64,000 nucleotides of DNA from Candidatus Izemoplasma sp. (GCA_007132465.1 SLOP01000009.1:1-64000), one strand, 5' to 3'. Positions 17,501-24,960 are shown, numbered from the stretch's first letter. The notes: generated from the sequence alone by a model not told the origin. Numbers and translations: made by a program.

Positions 17501-17960
17501 GCACAGACGGGTTGGTAGGATCGGGGGTTTGGACGTTATGACGCAAGTTTAGTTCTCTCAAAAGCGGCAAGTCAAACAACGCCTCCACGTTAGCGTCCTC
17601 AAGGTTGATGATGGCGTTATCCCTAAGGATTAATACCTCAAGTTTTTCAAGCGACACCAGCGGCGCGAGATCGTTGATGCGATTGCCTTCTAAGTTCAAC
17701 ACCCGAACGTTACGCAAGGCATCAATGCCTTCTAAACTCACGATGTCGTAATACGCGCCTTCAAGGGTACTAATGCGCGCGACTTGCGACGCCAACAAGT
17801 CGCCCTCCGACACGTTGATCGTGTCACGGACGGCTTGTTCGAGGCCGGGGTCGTCAAACGTCACGGTCTCCCACGACCCGCGAAGGGCCACGTAACCGAC
17901 CACGGCGATAATCCCTGTCAACACCAAGGTCAAACTCAGCACCACGGCACGACGAATCAT
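14526..17960 (-). CDS. Large exported LRR / lamin-tail / CotH-kinase protein
   Basis: 1144 residues. An N-terminal signal or anchor helix (about 5-27) leads to leucine-rich repeats of the internalin type (about 60-330; repeated LxxLxxLxLxxNxIxDLxPL). Next is a lamin-tail domain (about 355-450; VLINEFMASNG, DWIELYNP), a chitobiase-type beta domain (about 515-560; IYYTLDGSTPT), then a CotH-type kinase fold (about 640-1040) with RRILLRNGG, FINGEYFGIRNIRDRVD and RWLVNDLDASFG, the last carrying the metal-binding acidic residues. The C-terminus has one InlB-like beta repeat (GYVFSHWEDGSG). CotH proteins phosphorylate secreted partners. The gene overlaps the VTC gene by ATGA and ends the operon DUF4956-VTC-CotH. 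Its substrate is unknown; I see no spore-coat CotB/CotG gene here. Confidence 0.85.
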   Translation of the reverse strand: MIRRAVVLSLTLVLTGIIAVVGYVALRGSWETVTFDDPGLEQAVRDTINVSEGDLLASQVARISTLEGAYYDIVSLEGIDALRNVRVLNLEGNRINDLAPLVSLEKLEVLILRDNAIINLEDANVEALFDLPLLRELNLRHNVQTPDPTNPSVRIRLTDISLLAEMTNLETLIVRDNLITDLAPLGSLSKLRQLDISLNPIQDRTLSDLAPLTQLKHLNIRQTGINDIAVVAGFTQLEYLNIHSNIDLIDLAPIASLVELRTLIMRNVPMRDNLQHFTHLVNLSRLNIRNTGTTDFTVLANLMSQGALQDNPAQNIFASVDLRDNPVTFDDGAQGYEVLRPYWHNISERQPRYLPGSVLINEFMASNGSTIADGDGDYEDWIELYNPNAFPIDLSGYYLTDDAEDLTQWTFPAGSHIGAGEHKLIFASGKNTTDSLGYLHTNFSIAREGEPLMLVYTDGETVVDAVDATFVPRDMSYGRYPDGTANWEYFDANHTSPGEANHNPGRLPHEFTPEFSHAGGFYTESFFLMLEAEANATIYYTLDGSTPTTDSDVYDGAITITHQMIDPPTEGDIIIIQRGVEPADPRPPLSRIKTTSYLTRWNLPAEPYFKATTVRAMAVDDAGNQSRVVTHTYFVDDDMPTRYTFPILSIVTDMEHLFDYETGIYVPGANYDDSIDEADDNRTGNYFERGPEWERPVHLEYYSHQGDLLFSQNAGMRVHGGLSRKYAFKSYRFYARYDYDDVNAFNVPFFDDKDMNSFRRILLRNGGQAYNRTFFGEAAMHDIFRPLPLDGQHNQPVIVFINGEYFGIRNIRDRVDRFYFEAHHGVNPDNVTILDGNGRLDDGSSAGIAHYRYSRDYVLDNNMAINAHYDYASTLIDMENLATYYAMQLYVINTDWPQNNVRYWRLNTDRFYPDAPYGHDGRWRWLVNDLDASFGVSFGGVDPSMESFERMTGDDFRTGELFVSLLANESFRTYFINVFADMTNTVFNPERVHDILDGYVSLYEVEMPEHIARYGYPSSMSLWRSRVNRMYDFASGRPDYARAQLIDYFNLDGAFTLTLKTDLERGSLKVNTVWFNSDSEYLPAADTWEGMYYNHVPVTLVAQPKEGYVFSHWEDGSGTVLSEDSTFVLNTEHDTEVVAVFVTP

Positions 17961-18715
17961 GTCGAATCACCTCGCAGGCGGGCGCGTTTGCGCGGCACTT
18001 CGACGCGTGGGGTGACCATGTTCGGTCTGACCACTTCAATGCCTTGGACGTATTTGGAGTTGGTGACGGGTTTTAAATCATATAATTTCACGATTCGACG
18101 CAACCAGTTGGGTTGCTTCATCGTGCACTTAATTTCGAGGATGATGTTTTTCGGGCGGTGGTACTTAAACAAAAAGTCATTGGAAAAAAGCGTTGTTGCT
18201 CTGGCGCTTGAGACGCCGTGATCGAACGTGACGCGAATGTCTTTTTCAAGCCGCCCACGGTACCCTTCACGGCGGTATTGAACGATGATTTGCGGCGCCA
18301 AATCGCGCACGCGGCGAAGCCGCTCAAACTCATCGACGACGGCGTCGTTTTCGGTCGGAAACCGCCCTGTTTTAAGGAAAACGTTGTAATCCTCCAGCGG
18401 GATGAGCGAGCTATACTTGATCATGGCGCTTCCACGCTTGGTTTTCAACTCGATGCTTACCACCTCGGCGTCGTCCGGCGTCGTGGCATATGCGCGCACG
18501 CGCAACTTGATGCGGCCGTATTGGCCATCGTTGCGTTCGTGAAATGCGCGCAGATCGTGGGTATCGTAATACACGCTTCGAACCAAATACGTGCCCATCT
18601 TTTCTTTGGCCGTGTAATCGTCACGACGAAGAAACGGTCGCATGGCATGCTTAACCGCGTAGTAATTACTCGGGCTCAAAATGTATTTGTATTCAAATCG
18701 TGAAGAGTATCTCAT
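17957..18715 (-). CDS. VTC-domain protein (polyphosphate polymerase-like)
   Basis: 252 residues. Conserved blocks of the VTC tunnel fold are in order: RFEYKYILS at the N-terminus, VRSVYYDTHDLRAFHER, RIKLRVRAY, SIELKTKRGS, YRREGYRGR, DIRVTFDH and ILEIKCTMK near the C-terminus. The basic and acidic residues line the tunnel in which yeast Vtc4 makes polyphosphate. Whether bacterial members make polyphosphate is not settled. Start ATG 18715 lies just beyond the stop of the DUF4956 gene (18717) with no clear ribosome binding site, so translation is probably coupled. The reading frame can be extended upstream to 18790, but those residues are out-of-frame DUF4956 sequence. It overlaps the CotH gene by 4 bases. 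Confidence 0.87.
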   Translation of the reverse strand: MRYSSRFEYKYILSPSNYYAVKHAMRPFLRRDDYTAKEKMGTYLVRSVYYDTHDLRAFHERNDGQYGRIKLRVRAYATTPDDAEVVSIELKTKRGSAMIKYSSLIPLEDYNVFLKTGRFPTENDAVVDEFERLRRVRDLAPQIIVQYRREGYRGRLEKDIRVTFDHGVSSARATTLFSNDFLFKYHRPKNIILEIKCTMKQPNWLRRIVKLYDLKPVTNSKYVQGIEVVRPNMVTPRVEVPRKRARLRGDST

Positions 18716-18716
18716 G

Positions 18717-19391
18717 CTACATCGGCAGCGCCAGCTGCGGTGAGAGGAGCGAGACTTTGTCGACGCTTGCTTGCGCGCGGACGCGCTCAATCATCGCATT
18801 GACTTCGTCGAGGTATGCTTTATCAAAGCGCAGTTCGTAGATGTTTTCAAAACGCTCGCCTTCGGTTTCTTTGGAGCGGATTTGAATGTTGACTTTGTCC
18901 GCCCGGTCTTTGAGTTCGCTTTCATCAAAGCCTTTTTCACCTGACACAACTAAAATATATTCAGCGTGGAGTTGGCGGCCGTACTTGATGAGGTAAAACA
19001 CGGTCACCAGCAACCCTAGGATGATGGTTGCAAACACCGCCATCGTCCAGTTTTGTGTGCCTGTACCGAGGCCAATCGCAATGACCCAAAACAAATACAC
19101 CATGTCGCGTGTGTCTTTGATGGGGGTACGAAAACGAATGATTGAGAGCGAGCCAACCAATCCCAAACTCAACACCAAATCGCCTTGGATAAAAAACATC
19201 ACGAGCGTCACAATCGGCGCTAAGATGGCTAGGGTTGAAAGGAATGAACTCTCGTAGTTCAAGCCGCGATGCGTGTAACGGTAAATCACCGCAATCACAA
19301 GCCCGAGGACTATTGCCAGCAACATCGATACGATGAAGCGCACGATGACCTCGTTGGAAATCAACACAATTTCAATAATATGGTCCCACAT
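18717..19391 (-). CDS. DUF4956 membrane protein
   Basis: 224 residues. About four membrane helices in the first 140 residues include the signature LVGSLSIIRFRTPIKDTRDMVYLF, which defines DUF4956. The C-terminal 80 residues form a soluble alpha/beta domain (EYILVVSGEKGFDE, NIYELRFDKAYLDEVNAMIE) resembling a small ferredoxin-like sensor fold. It is the first gene of the DUF4956-VTC-CotH operon. The start ATG 19391 follows AAGGTGA. The constant partnership with VTC proteins suggests it forms the membrane part of that enzyme, perhaps moving or anchoring its product. This is inference from gene order. Confidence 0.82.
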   Translation of the reverse strand: MWDHIIEIVLISNEVIVRFIVSMLLAIVLGLVIAVIYRYTHRGLNYESSFLSTLAILAPIVTLVMFFIQGDLVLSLGLVGSLSIIRFRTPIKDTRDMVYLFWVIAIGLGTGTQNWTMAVFATIILGLLVTVFYLIKYGRQLHAEYILVVSGEKGFDESELKDRADKVNIQIRSKETEGERFENIYELRFDKAYLDEVNAMIERVRAQASVDKVSLLSPQLALPM

Positions 19392-19439
19392 GTCGTCACC
19401 TTCTTAATTTGTCTTTTGTCATATCTGTTGTAACATACC

Positions 19440-19465
19440 GCCCGCGCCTTTGCAAGGGCACGGGC
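19440..19465 (-). terminator. GC-rich hairpin after the ABC transporter gene
   Basis: Minus strand GCCCGTGCC-loop-GGCGCGGGC, nine pairs with one U-G wobble, 32 bases after the stop at 19497. It lacks a T-tract, so it may be an attenuating or 3'-protecting hairpin rather than a true terminator. Confidence 0.4.
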
Positions 19466-19496
19466 CTGTGTGGTGTTCAAAATAGCGTGAGCTGCA

Positions 19497-21110
19497 TCAC
19501 AACGTGATGGTCTCGTTGATGAGGGATGGGTCAAGGTCGCGGTGTGAAATCACAAACACCGTCTTGCCTTCAAGCGCCGCCACATTGGCTAGCACCTTCG
19601 CTTCGGTCTCGGCATCGAGCGCGCTCGTTGCCTCATCAAACAACAAAACCGATGCCTCACGACATAAACTCCTGGCGATGGCGAGGCGTTGAATCTGTCC
19701 TTCGCTAAAGCCTTTCCCGCGTTCTTTGAGTTCGGTATCATAGCCGTGTTCAAGCGCAAGAATATCGTCGTGAATCGCCGCGGCCTTGGCCGCGGTGATG
19801 ATGAGGTCTTCATCGGCGTCGGTGTTGTAGCGGATGGCGTCTTTGATTGTGCCACTTTGTACCATCAACCCTTGGGGAACATAGCTGAAGCAACGCCGTG
19901 TGGCCGGGCCCACGCGATGCGAATCCCCGTCGATGATAATGTCTACCCTGCCCTCGGTCGGCTCCACCAACCCAAGCAACACCTTAAACAAGGTCGTCTT
20001 CCCAATGCCTGAAGCGCCTTTGATGTGCACCATGTCACCGCGTCTGGCGGTAAAATCGAGGTTGTTAAGGACGTTTCCCTCACCGTAGGTGAAGGTTATG
20101 CCCTGGCCTACCAGTGCGTCAAACGTGCCTTCTGCACGTTGAGCCACCACATCTTTGGGTGCCGCTTCGAGCTTCATCAAACGTTCGGCGCTCGCGGTCA
20201 TGGCGTACACCTTTGGCACCAAAACGGACAAACCGGCAAACGGTGATTGCATGAACTCAACCAACTGAATGATTGCGACCAAACTCCCAAAGGTCAAGGC
20301 GCCAACGCCAATGCGGTACGCCCCGTAGATGATTGCAAAGGCGTATGCCGCCGAGAAAAAACCAGACAACGCCGTCCCCGCAAACACGCTCACACGGTGT
20401 TTGGCCATGCGGGCATGAAAAAAGTTTTGTTGTTGGGTTTCGACAACGGCTTCGGTGTGGGTTTCCGCTTCATATGCTTTAATCACCGTCGTGTGATCCA
20501 AACTTTCTTGTAGCGTGCCACGAAGCGAGGCTTCAGCGTCTTGCATGGCGTGGTGTCTTTGCTTAATCGCGTTACGCACGAGCACGCTCCCCATGAGAAG
20601 CGTCAGGCCAAAGGCCAACATAATCAGCGCAAACGTCGTGTCAAGGATAAAGAGGAGCGCAAAAGCCAACCCAAAGCGTAAAAATAAAAACACAAACCTC
20701 GGCAGCAATTCCACCATCCCCTCGGCCACAGTGCGCACGTCGCTTTGAAGGTGGTTCATCAGTTTGCCGGTGTGGGCGTTTTCAAGCGCAGTGTGCGTCT
20801 GACCAAGCACCTCGTGGAACATGCTCGCTTTAAGGTGTTTATCGGTTTTGGCTCGGTAGTACCCTAACAGATAATGATTTAAGGCGCGCACCACCATCTG
20901 AAACGCAAGCACGCCGATGACGGCAATCGCAAAGCGGATAAACAAGGTGCTTTCACCATCTTGGGCGGCGTCGATGACAAGTTTGGTGGCGTAGGCAAAA
21001 AGCACCGCCGTCACGCTCATGAGCGCCCCGAGGATAACCAACAATACAATCGGTGCTTTTAGGTGAGCGTTGCGTGTCATGAGCCAACGCCCGGTTGTGG
21101 GTTGTGCCAT
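19497..21110 (-). CDS. ABC exporter, fused membrane and ATPase domains
   Basis: 537 residues. Six membrane helices occupy about residues 18-300, then the ATPase domain: Walker A KGASGIGKTTLF near 360, Q-loop FSYVPQG, signature FSEGQIQRLAIARS (SEGQ rather than SGGQ), Walker B SVLLFDEATSALD, and H-loop VFVISHRD. It is a type IV exporter half-transporter, which works as a dimer. There is no peptidase C39 domain, so it does not cut leader peptides itself. Start ATG 21110 is preferred over the in-frame GTG 21119 on ribosome-site spacing. It is divergent, 123 bases away, from the radical SAM operon and is the natural candidate to export that pathway's product, but this is inference from position. 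Confidence 0.85.
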   Translation of the reverse strand: MAQPTTGRWLMTRNAHLKAPIVLLVILGALMSVTAVLFAYATKLVIDAAQDGESTLFIRFAIAVIGVLAFQMVVRALNHYLLGYYRAKTDKHLKASMFHEVLGQTHTALENAHTGKLMNHLQSDVRTVAEGMVELLPRFVFLFLRFGLAFALLFILDTTFALIMLAFGLTLLMGSVLVRNAIKQRHHAMQDAEASLRGTLQESLDHTTVIKAYEAETHTEAVVETQQQNFFHARMAKHRVSVFAGTALSGFFSAAYAFAIIYGAYRIGVGALTFGSLVAIIQLVEFMQSPFAGLSVLVPKVYAMTASAERLMKLEAAPKDVVAQRAEGTFDALVGQGITFTYGEGNVLNNLDFTARRGDMVHIKGASGIGKTTLFKVLLGLVEPTEGRVDIIIDGDSHRVGPATRRCFSYVPQGLMVQSGTIKDAIRYNTDADEDLIITAAKAAAIHDDILALEHGYDTELKERGKGFSEGQIQRLAIARSLCREASVLLFDEATSALDAETEAKVLANVAALEGKTVFVISHRDLDPSLINETITL

Positions 21111-21200
21111 GGAAATCACCGCCTCGTCTTTTATTTTATCACACCCACGCGCGCTTCGAAACGTTTTCTATTAAGACCCGTGGCGCGCGCGGGTAAAAAA

Positions 21201-21209
21201 TGCTATAAT
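21201..21209 (+). promoter_or_regulatory. Extended -10 promoter of the radical SAM/PqqD operon
   Basis: TGC-TATAAT at 21201-21209, 24 bases before the start codon; no good -35. It is identical in form to the pcm promoter. Confidence 0.6.
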
Positions 21210-21233
21210 GGGTAAACAAAGTAGGTGACAACG

Positions 21234-22241
21234 GTGAAATACCACGAGCTACGATCAAAAATAATTCGCCTCGCCGCCAAGGAAAGAACCCCTGTGCTTG
21301 GCGAATTCGAGTTGACCGCACGCTGCAATTTGGCGTGCGCAATGTGTTATGTTGTCGACCAACAGGCCCACGACTTAACCACCGAAACATGGATTGACAT
21401 TTTTGACAGCGCCGTTGACGCCGGGTTGATGTATGCTGTCTTGACCGGTGGAGAAGTCTTTATGCGTGATGATTTCGCCATCCTTTACAATCGCTTATAC
21501 GACATGGGTGTGCGCATCACCGTATTTACAAACGGCACCCACGTGCCTGAACATATCATTGACGTGTTTAAAAAACGCCCGCCTGAAAGCGTCACGTTGA
21601 CGGTGTATGGCGCATCGGACAAAACCTATGAACTCGTGACCGGTAAAAAAGGTGCCTTTTCACGCTTGCTGAACTCCGTGGGTTTGTTAAGCGTCGAGGA
21701 AATACCGTTCACGTTGCGAACTTTGCCGCTTAAACCTATCTACGATGAGCTCAATTACGTTATCGAGTATGCCAAAGCCTGCGAGGTTCCGCTCTTTTTT
21801 GCTTCCTACCTCGGCCCCACCCGTCAAGGTAACTTCGACCACGCCACGATGCGTCTGACGCCGGAAGAACTCATCGATTTTTCCAACCGTATTCGTCATG
21901 CTTTCGGTTTTGATGCCCAACAAAGCCTATCCGCTGACACCAAAACAACCACCTGCGCCGCGTTGAAAAGCGCTTATTTCATTAACTACGAAGGGTTGAT
22001 GACGCCGTGTGCCATGGCAACGAAGCCAGCCCGTAGCGTCTTAGACGATGCCATTTTGCCTGTGTTCCAATCCCTGTCAACCATGTTTTCGGATGTTGAA
22101 GCCTACCACGGCTGTGCATCGTGCGATCTTAAGGAAGCTTGCATGCAATGTTATGCCCGGCGTCTGCTTGAAGGCAACGCCGAAGCGTGCGCGCCTTACC
22201 TTAAAGCCCACGCCACCCTGAAAGGACGTGTTAAATCGTGA
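21234..22241 (+). CDS. Radical SAM protein with SPASM-type C-terminus
   Basis: 335 residues. The SAM cluster motif is C31-x3-C35-x2-C38 (CNLACAMC). The C-terminal region carries seven further cysteines (TTTCAALK, MTPCAMA, GCASCDLKEACMQCYARR, AEACAPY) as in SPASM domains that hold auxiliary iron-sulfur clusters. Such enzymes mostly modify peptides (sactipeptides, PQQ and mycofactocin precursors). The start is taken as GTG 21234, 5 bases after AGGTGA; GTG 21225 is also in frame. It opens a run of five overlapping genes, the next four being HPr-kinase-like, PqqD-like, S24/S26 peptidase-like and nucleotidyltransferase, so a peptide or protein substrate bound by the PqqD-like partner is likely. 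No precursor gene is visible. Confidence 0.85.
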   Translation: MKYHELRSKIIRLAAKERTPVLGEFELTARCNLACAMCYVVDQQAHDLTTETWIDIFDSAVDAGLMYAVLTGGEVFMRDDFAILYNRLYDMGVRITVFTNGTHVPEHIIDVFKKRPPESVTLTVYGASDKTYELVTGKKGAFSRLLNSVGLLSVEEIPFTLRTLPLKPIYDELNYVIEYAKACEVPLFFASYLGPTRQGNFDHATMRLTPEELIDFSNRIRHAFGFDAQQSLSADTKTTTCAALKSAYFINYEGLMTPCAMATKPARSVLDDAILPVFQSLSTMFSDVEAYHGCASCDLKEACMQCYARRLLEGNAEACAPYLKAHATLKGRVKS

Positions 22242-23104
22242 AGAAATACGACATCGCAGGGATAAAAATAGGGTTTACCTACCAATACCGCAGCTACTTC
22301 GAAGACAACATTGAACCTTACCAGATCGACGACGATTCGCCGATTGACACCACCATCACCGTCACCACGGTTAACCACATCGAGCCGCCAGTTTCTAAAC
22401 CCTTATACACCTACAAAAACCGTCATATCCATCACGAAGACGGCTATTTAATTCGCGCCGTGTACGACGACGACGGGTCAGTGAAGATCTTGATGAAGCA
22501 CACCGACGACTATCAAACCAATGACATCTTATTATCGCGCAAACTCAAAAATCGGCTTTCCGAACTCGAATACGTTCTCAGCGGGTTGATGTTCATGGAA
22601 ATCGCCGTATACCATGGTATGTTTCCGCTTCACGCCTCAGCGGTGGGCCACAAGGGCGAAGCGGTGCTTTTCGCCGGCACGAGTGGCACCGGCAAGTCGA
22701 CGCACGCCAACTACTGGCGCCAACTGCTTGATGATGTCACCATTCTCAACGATGACAAGCCTCTTATCTACCAACGCAACAGCCGCTTCTACGCTGCGGG
22801 TACGCCATGGTCGGGAAAAGATCTGGTGAATAAAAATTTAGCGTTGCCGGTAAAAGCGATCGTGTTTTTAGAGAAAGCGAAAGACAACGCTTTTGAAACC
22901 TTACCCAAAGAAACAAAATTAAAAGAATTGCTTAGAAACTGCGTGCGCCCCGGTAACGAAGCGCTCATGAGTAACGTCCTCAGCATCATCGATGCACTCA
23001 TCGACGACGTGCCCATGGGCAAACTCTATGCTCGTCACGATGCCTCAAGCGTCACGTGCGTTTATAAAAAACTCTTCTTGGAGGCCAACGGATGCTCAAA
23101 ATAA
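22238..23104 (+). CDS. HPr-kinase-like P-loop kinase
   Basis: 288 residues. The second half carries LHASAV, then the P-loop AGTSGTGKSTHANYW (G147 to T154), the acidic LNDDKPLIY and GTPWSGKD, which match the HPr kinase/phosphorylase catalytic core. The N-terminal 120 residues are different from true HprK and resemble the N-terminal part of kinases found with PqqD proteins in exosortase-linked and lasso-peptide clusters. In the paeninodin pathway such a kinase phosphorylates a serine of the peptide. It begins at GTG 22238, sharing GTGA with the stop of the radical SAM gene, and overlaps the PqqD gene by 13 bases. A direct role in sugar regulation is unlikely given the neighbours. Confidence 0.82.
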   Translation: MKKYDIAGIKIGFTYQYRSYFEDNIEPYQIDDDSPIDTTITVTTVNHIEPPVSKPLYTYKNRHIHHEDGYLIRAVYDDDGSVKILMKHTDDYQTNDILLSRKLKNRLSELEYVLSGLMFMEIAVYHGMFPLHASAVGHKGEAVLFAGTSGTGKSTHANYWRQLLDDVTILNDDKPLIYQRNSRFYAAGTPWSGKDLVNKNLALPVKAIVFLEKAKDNAFETLPKETKLKELLRNCVRPGNEALMSNVLSIIDALIDDVPMGKLYARHDASSVTCVYKKLFLEANGCSK

Positions 23105-23364
23105 AACCCGGCTACGTGCTTCGCACTGTCGCCAACCAACACATCGTCGTCCCCACGGGCGAAGCCAGCGTGCGTTTTAACGGTGTCATCACCTTAAACG
23201 ACTCAGGCAAAATGCTCTTTGAAGCCTTGAAAAAAGGCGCCACCCAGGCTGATCTGATCACCACCTTAACCAACGCGTATGATGTCGATGAGGCGGAAGC
23301 CAAAAAAGACATCGATGCCTTCTTAAAAACCCTCGAGCAGAAAGATGTCCTTGAACAACGCTAA
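23092..23364 (+). CDS. PqqD-like peptide-binding (RRE) protein
   Basis: 90 residues. The order basic N-terminus, beta strands (GYVLRTVANQHIVVPTG, RFNGVITLNDSG), then three helices with KMLFEALKKGATQADLI and DIDAFLKTLEQKDVLE is the winged-helix layout of PqqD, the RiPP recognition element that presents a peptide leader to a modifying enzyme. ATG 23092 follows GGAGG at a spacing of 7 and overlaps the kinase gene by 13 bases. In this operon it probably presents the substrate to the radical SAM enzyme, the kinase or both. It is a free-standing domain, not fused to the radical SAM protein. Confidence 0.8.
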   Translation: MLKIKPGYVLRTVANQHIVVPTGEASVRFNGVITLNDSGKMLFEALKKGATQADLITTLTNAYDVDEAEAKKDIDAFLKTLEQKDVLEQR

Positions 23365-23791
23365 GTCACGTCGCATCGCCTCGGGTGACCTGGCTCAAAT
23401 CATTGATGAACACATCACGGCCGGCCATGCGTTTACCTTGCTTGTTAAAGGCAACAGCATGCGCCCTTTTTACACGCACAACCAAACGCGTGTCACCTTG
23501 GTCGCGCCGCTTCCACTGAAACGAGGCGATGTCTGCCTGTTTACCTACCGAGACAAGGTTTTTCTCCACCGTCTCATCAACCAGCAAAACGACACGTACA
23601 CCTTCCAAGGCGACGCGCTCATCGCTAAAGAAACCGTGTCGCTGGATGCCATCATCGCCAAGGTATCGCATTACAACCACCATGGCAAAACCATCGACGC
23701 CACAGCGCATTATCATCGCCTTAAGGTTCGCCTGTGGCGTTTGTGCAGACCATTTTATCATCGCTTAAAACGTCGGCGGGTGAAACGATGA
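23345..23791 (+). CDS. S24/S26 signal-peptidase-like protein, Ser-His type
   Basis: 148 residues. The block LLVKGNSMRPFYTHN contains the catalytic Ser of signal peptidase I-like enzymes, and LKRGDVCLFTYRDKVFLHRLI contains the second catalytic position, here His rather than Lys, as in SipW/endoplasmic-reticulum-type peptidases. FQGDAL is the third conserved block. There is no N-terminal membrane helix; the last 25 residues are strongly basic (RLKVRLWRLCRPFYHRLKRR). It could cut the leader of the modified peptide, or have lost activity. The start ATG 23345 overlaps the PqqD-like gene by 20 bases and has only a weak ribosome site, so coupling is likely; TTG 23351 is an alternative. Confidence 0.72.
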   Translation: MSLNNAKSRRIASGDLAQIIDEHITAGHAFTLLVKGNSMRPFYTHNQTRVTLVAPLPLKRGDVCLFTYRDKVFLHRLINQQNDTYTFQGDALIAKETVSLDAIIAKVSHYNHHGKTIDATAHYHRLKVRLWRLCRPFYHRLKRRRVKR

Positions 23792-24960
23792 ACGCCGTTC
23801 AACACAGGCTATGCGAGCTGGTGAAAGCCACCCTCAACAACACCTCCTACACGGTGCCCATCGATGATATACACCGCGTGTACAGCGCGGCACGCGATGC
23901 CGAACTATCAGGCATGGTGTTTGGTGTGTTAGACCATGCAAGTATCCCCCCCGATGTCTATGCGCGTTTTCGGAAGGACGCGCTTTTGTTTCAAGCACAT
24001 CATGAGAAGCAGATTTACCTCATCGACCGTATCAAAACGGTGTTCGATAAAGCCAACATCCCCCATATCTTTTTAAAAGGTGCCGTGTTAAAGGCACGCT
24101 ACCCTGAGCCCTACATGCGTTCGATGGGCGACATCGATGTGCTCGTCAACAAGACGGATCACCACGCCGCCTTAACACAGCTTAAACGCATCGGCTTTAC
24201 CATCACCGGTGATTCACGGGCTCACACCAATTTATTATCTCCAGAGAAAATGCGGGTGGAGTTGCATCCTGAATTGTACAGTTCTATCCACCCAAAATAC
24301 GACGGACTGTTTCATGACGTGTGGTCGCACGCGGTCCTTGTAGACAAGCAAACACACCGTTTCACGCCTGATTTTGAACTCGCCTATTTAACCTACCACA
24401 CCATCAAGCATTTTTATGGCACCGGCGTGGGACTGCGCACGGTGTTAGACATCGGCTTATACGCTAAACACCATGAAAACACCATTGATTCAGCCGCTTT
24501 CCGTTCGTTCCTCAAAGCACATCATCTGCTTACCGTGTTCATGAACATGCTGGAGCTGAGCGAGCGGTGTTTTAGTCTTTCGGCGTTTGATAATTTGCGC
24601 AAAGACCACACCATGACCGATACGCTTTATGACGGCATCATCAAGCATATTTTTGCAAGCGGTGTCCACGGCAAAAGCGCTTCTTACAACCCCTTTATCG
24701 GCCGCGTTGGCGCGGCGCGATTGAAAAAACAAGGCCGGCTGCGCTTTGCGTTGACACTGTTGTTCCCATCCTACGCTGACATGAAAGCCACGCGCGGATG
24801 GCTCAGAAGTCCACTTCTGCTGCCATTTGCCTGGGCGGGACGGTTAATGAGATTGTTGTTTGGGCGGACAAAACGCTCGTTCAAAAAGATTAAGCACCTC
24901 TGCTTCAAACGCGCAAAAGCAGACGAAACCTCAGCGATGTTCCGCGAGTTGGGTTTATAA
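23788..24960 (+). CDS. Nucleotidyltransferase-fold protein (NTP_transf_5-like)
   Basis: 390 residues. Near residue 100 it has IPHIFLKGAVLKARYP followed by RSMGDIDVLVNK, the GS/GD-x-D-hydrophobic-D-hydrophobic pattern of the pol-beta nucleotidyltransferase superfamily, specifically the NTP_transf_5 type often encoded with PqqD and HPr-kinase-like proteins. The rest is helical (TYHTIKHFYGTGVGLRTVLDIG) with a basic C-terminal tail. The start is ATG 23788, sharing ATGA with the stop of the preceding gene; an upstream in-frame ATG at 23734 would overlap 58 bases. It ends the operon. In paeninodin-type clusters a related gene has no proven reaction, so the role here is unknown. Confidence 0.78.
   Translation: MNAVQHRLCELVKATLNNTSYTVPIDDIHRVYSAARDAELSGMVFGVLDHASIPPDVYARFRKDALLFQAHHEKQIYLIDRIKTVFDKANIPHIFLKGAVLKARYPEPYMRSMGDIDVLVNKTDHHAALTQLKRIGFTITGDSRAHTNLLSPEKMRVELHPELYSSIHPKYDGLFHDVWSHAVLVDKQTHRFTPDFELAYLTYHTIKHFYGTGVGLRTVLDIGLYAKHHENTIDSAAFRSFLKAHHLLTVFMNMLELSERCFSLSAFDNLRKDHTMTDTLYDGIIKHIFASGVHGKSASYNPFIGRVGAARLKKQGRLRFALTLLFPSYADMKATRGWLRSPLLLPFAWAGRLMRLLFGRTKRSFKKIKHLCFKRAKADETSAMFRELGL

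Noticed and set aside
18716-18790. N-terminal extension of the VTC protein
   Set aside because: It overlaps the DUF4956 gene out of frame; the VTC fold starts with RFEYKYIL right after ATG 18715.
22238-22241. Possible Mycoplasma genetic code (TGA as Trp), considered because of the gene content
   Set aside because: TGA ends several genes at the correct place (for instance 22239-22241, 10855-10857, 37055-37057) and Trp is encoded by TGG throughout, so the standard bacterial code applies.
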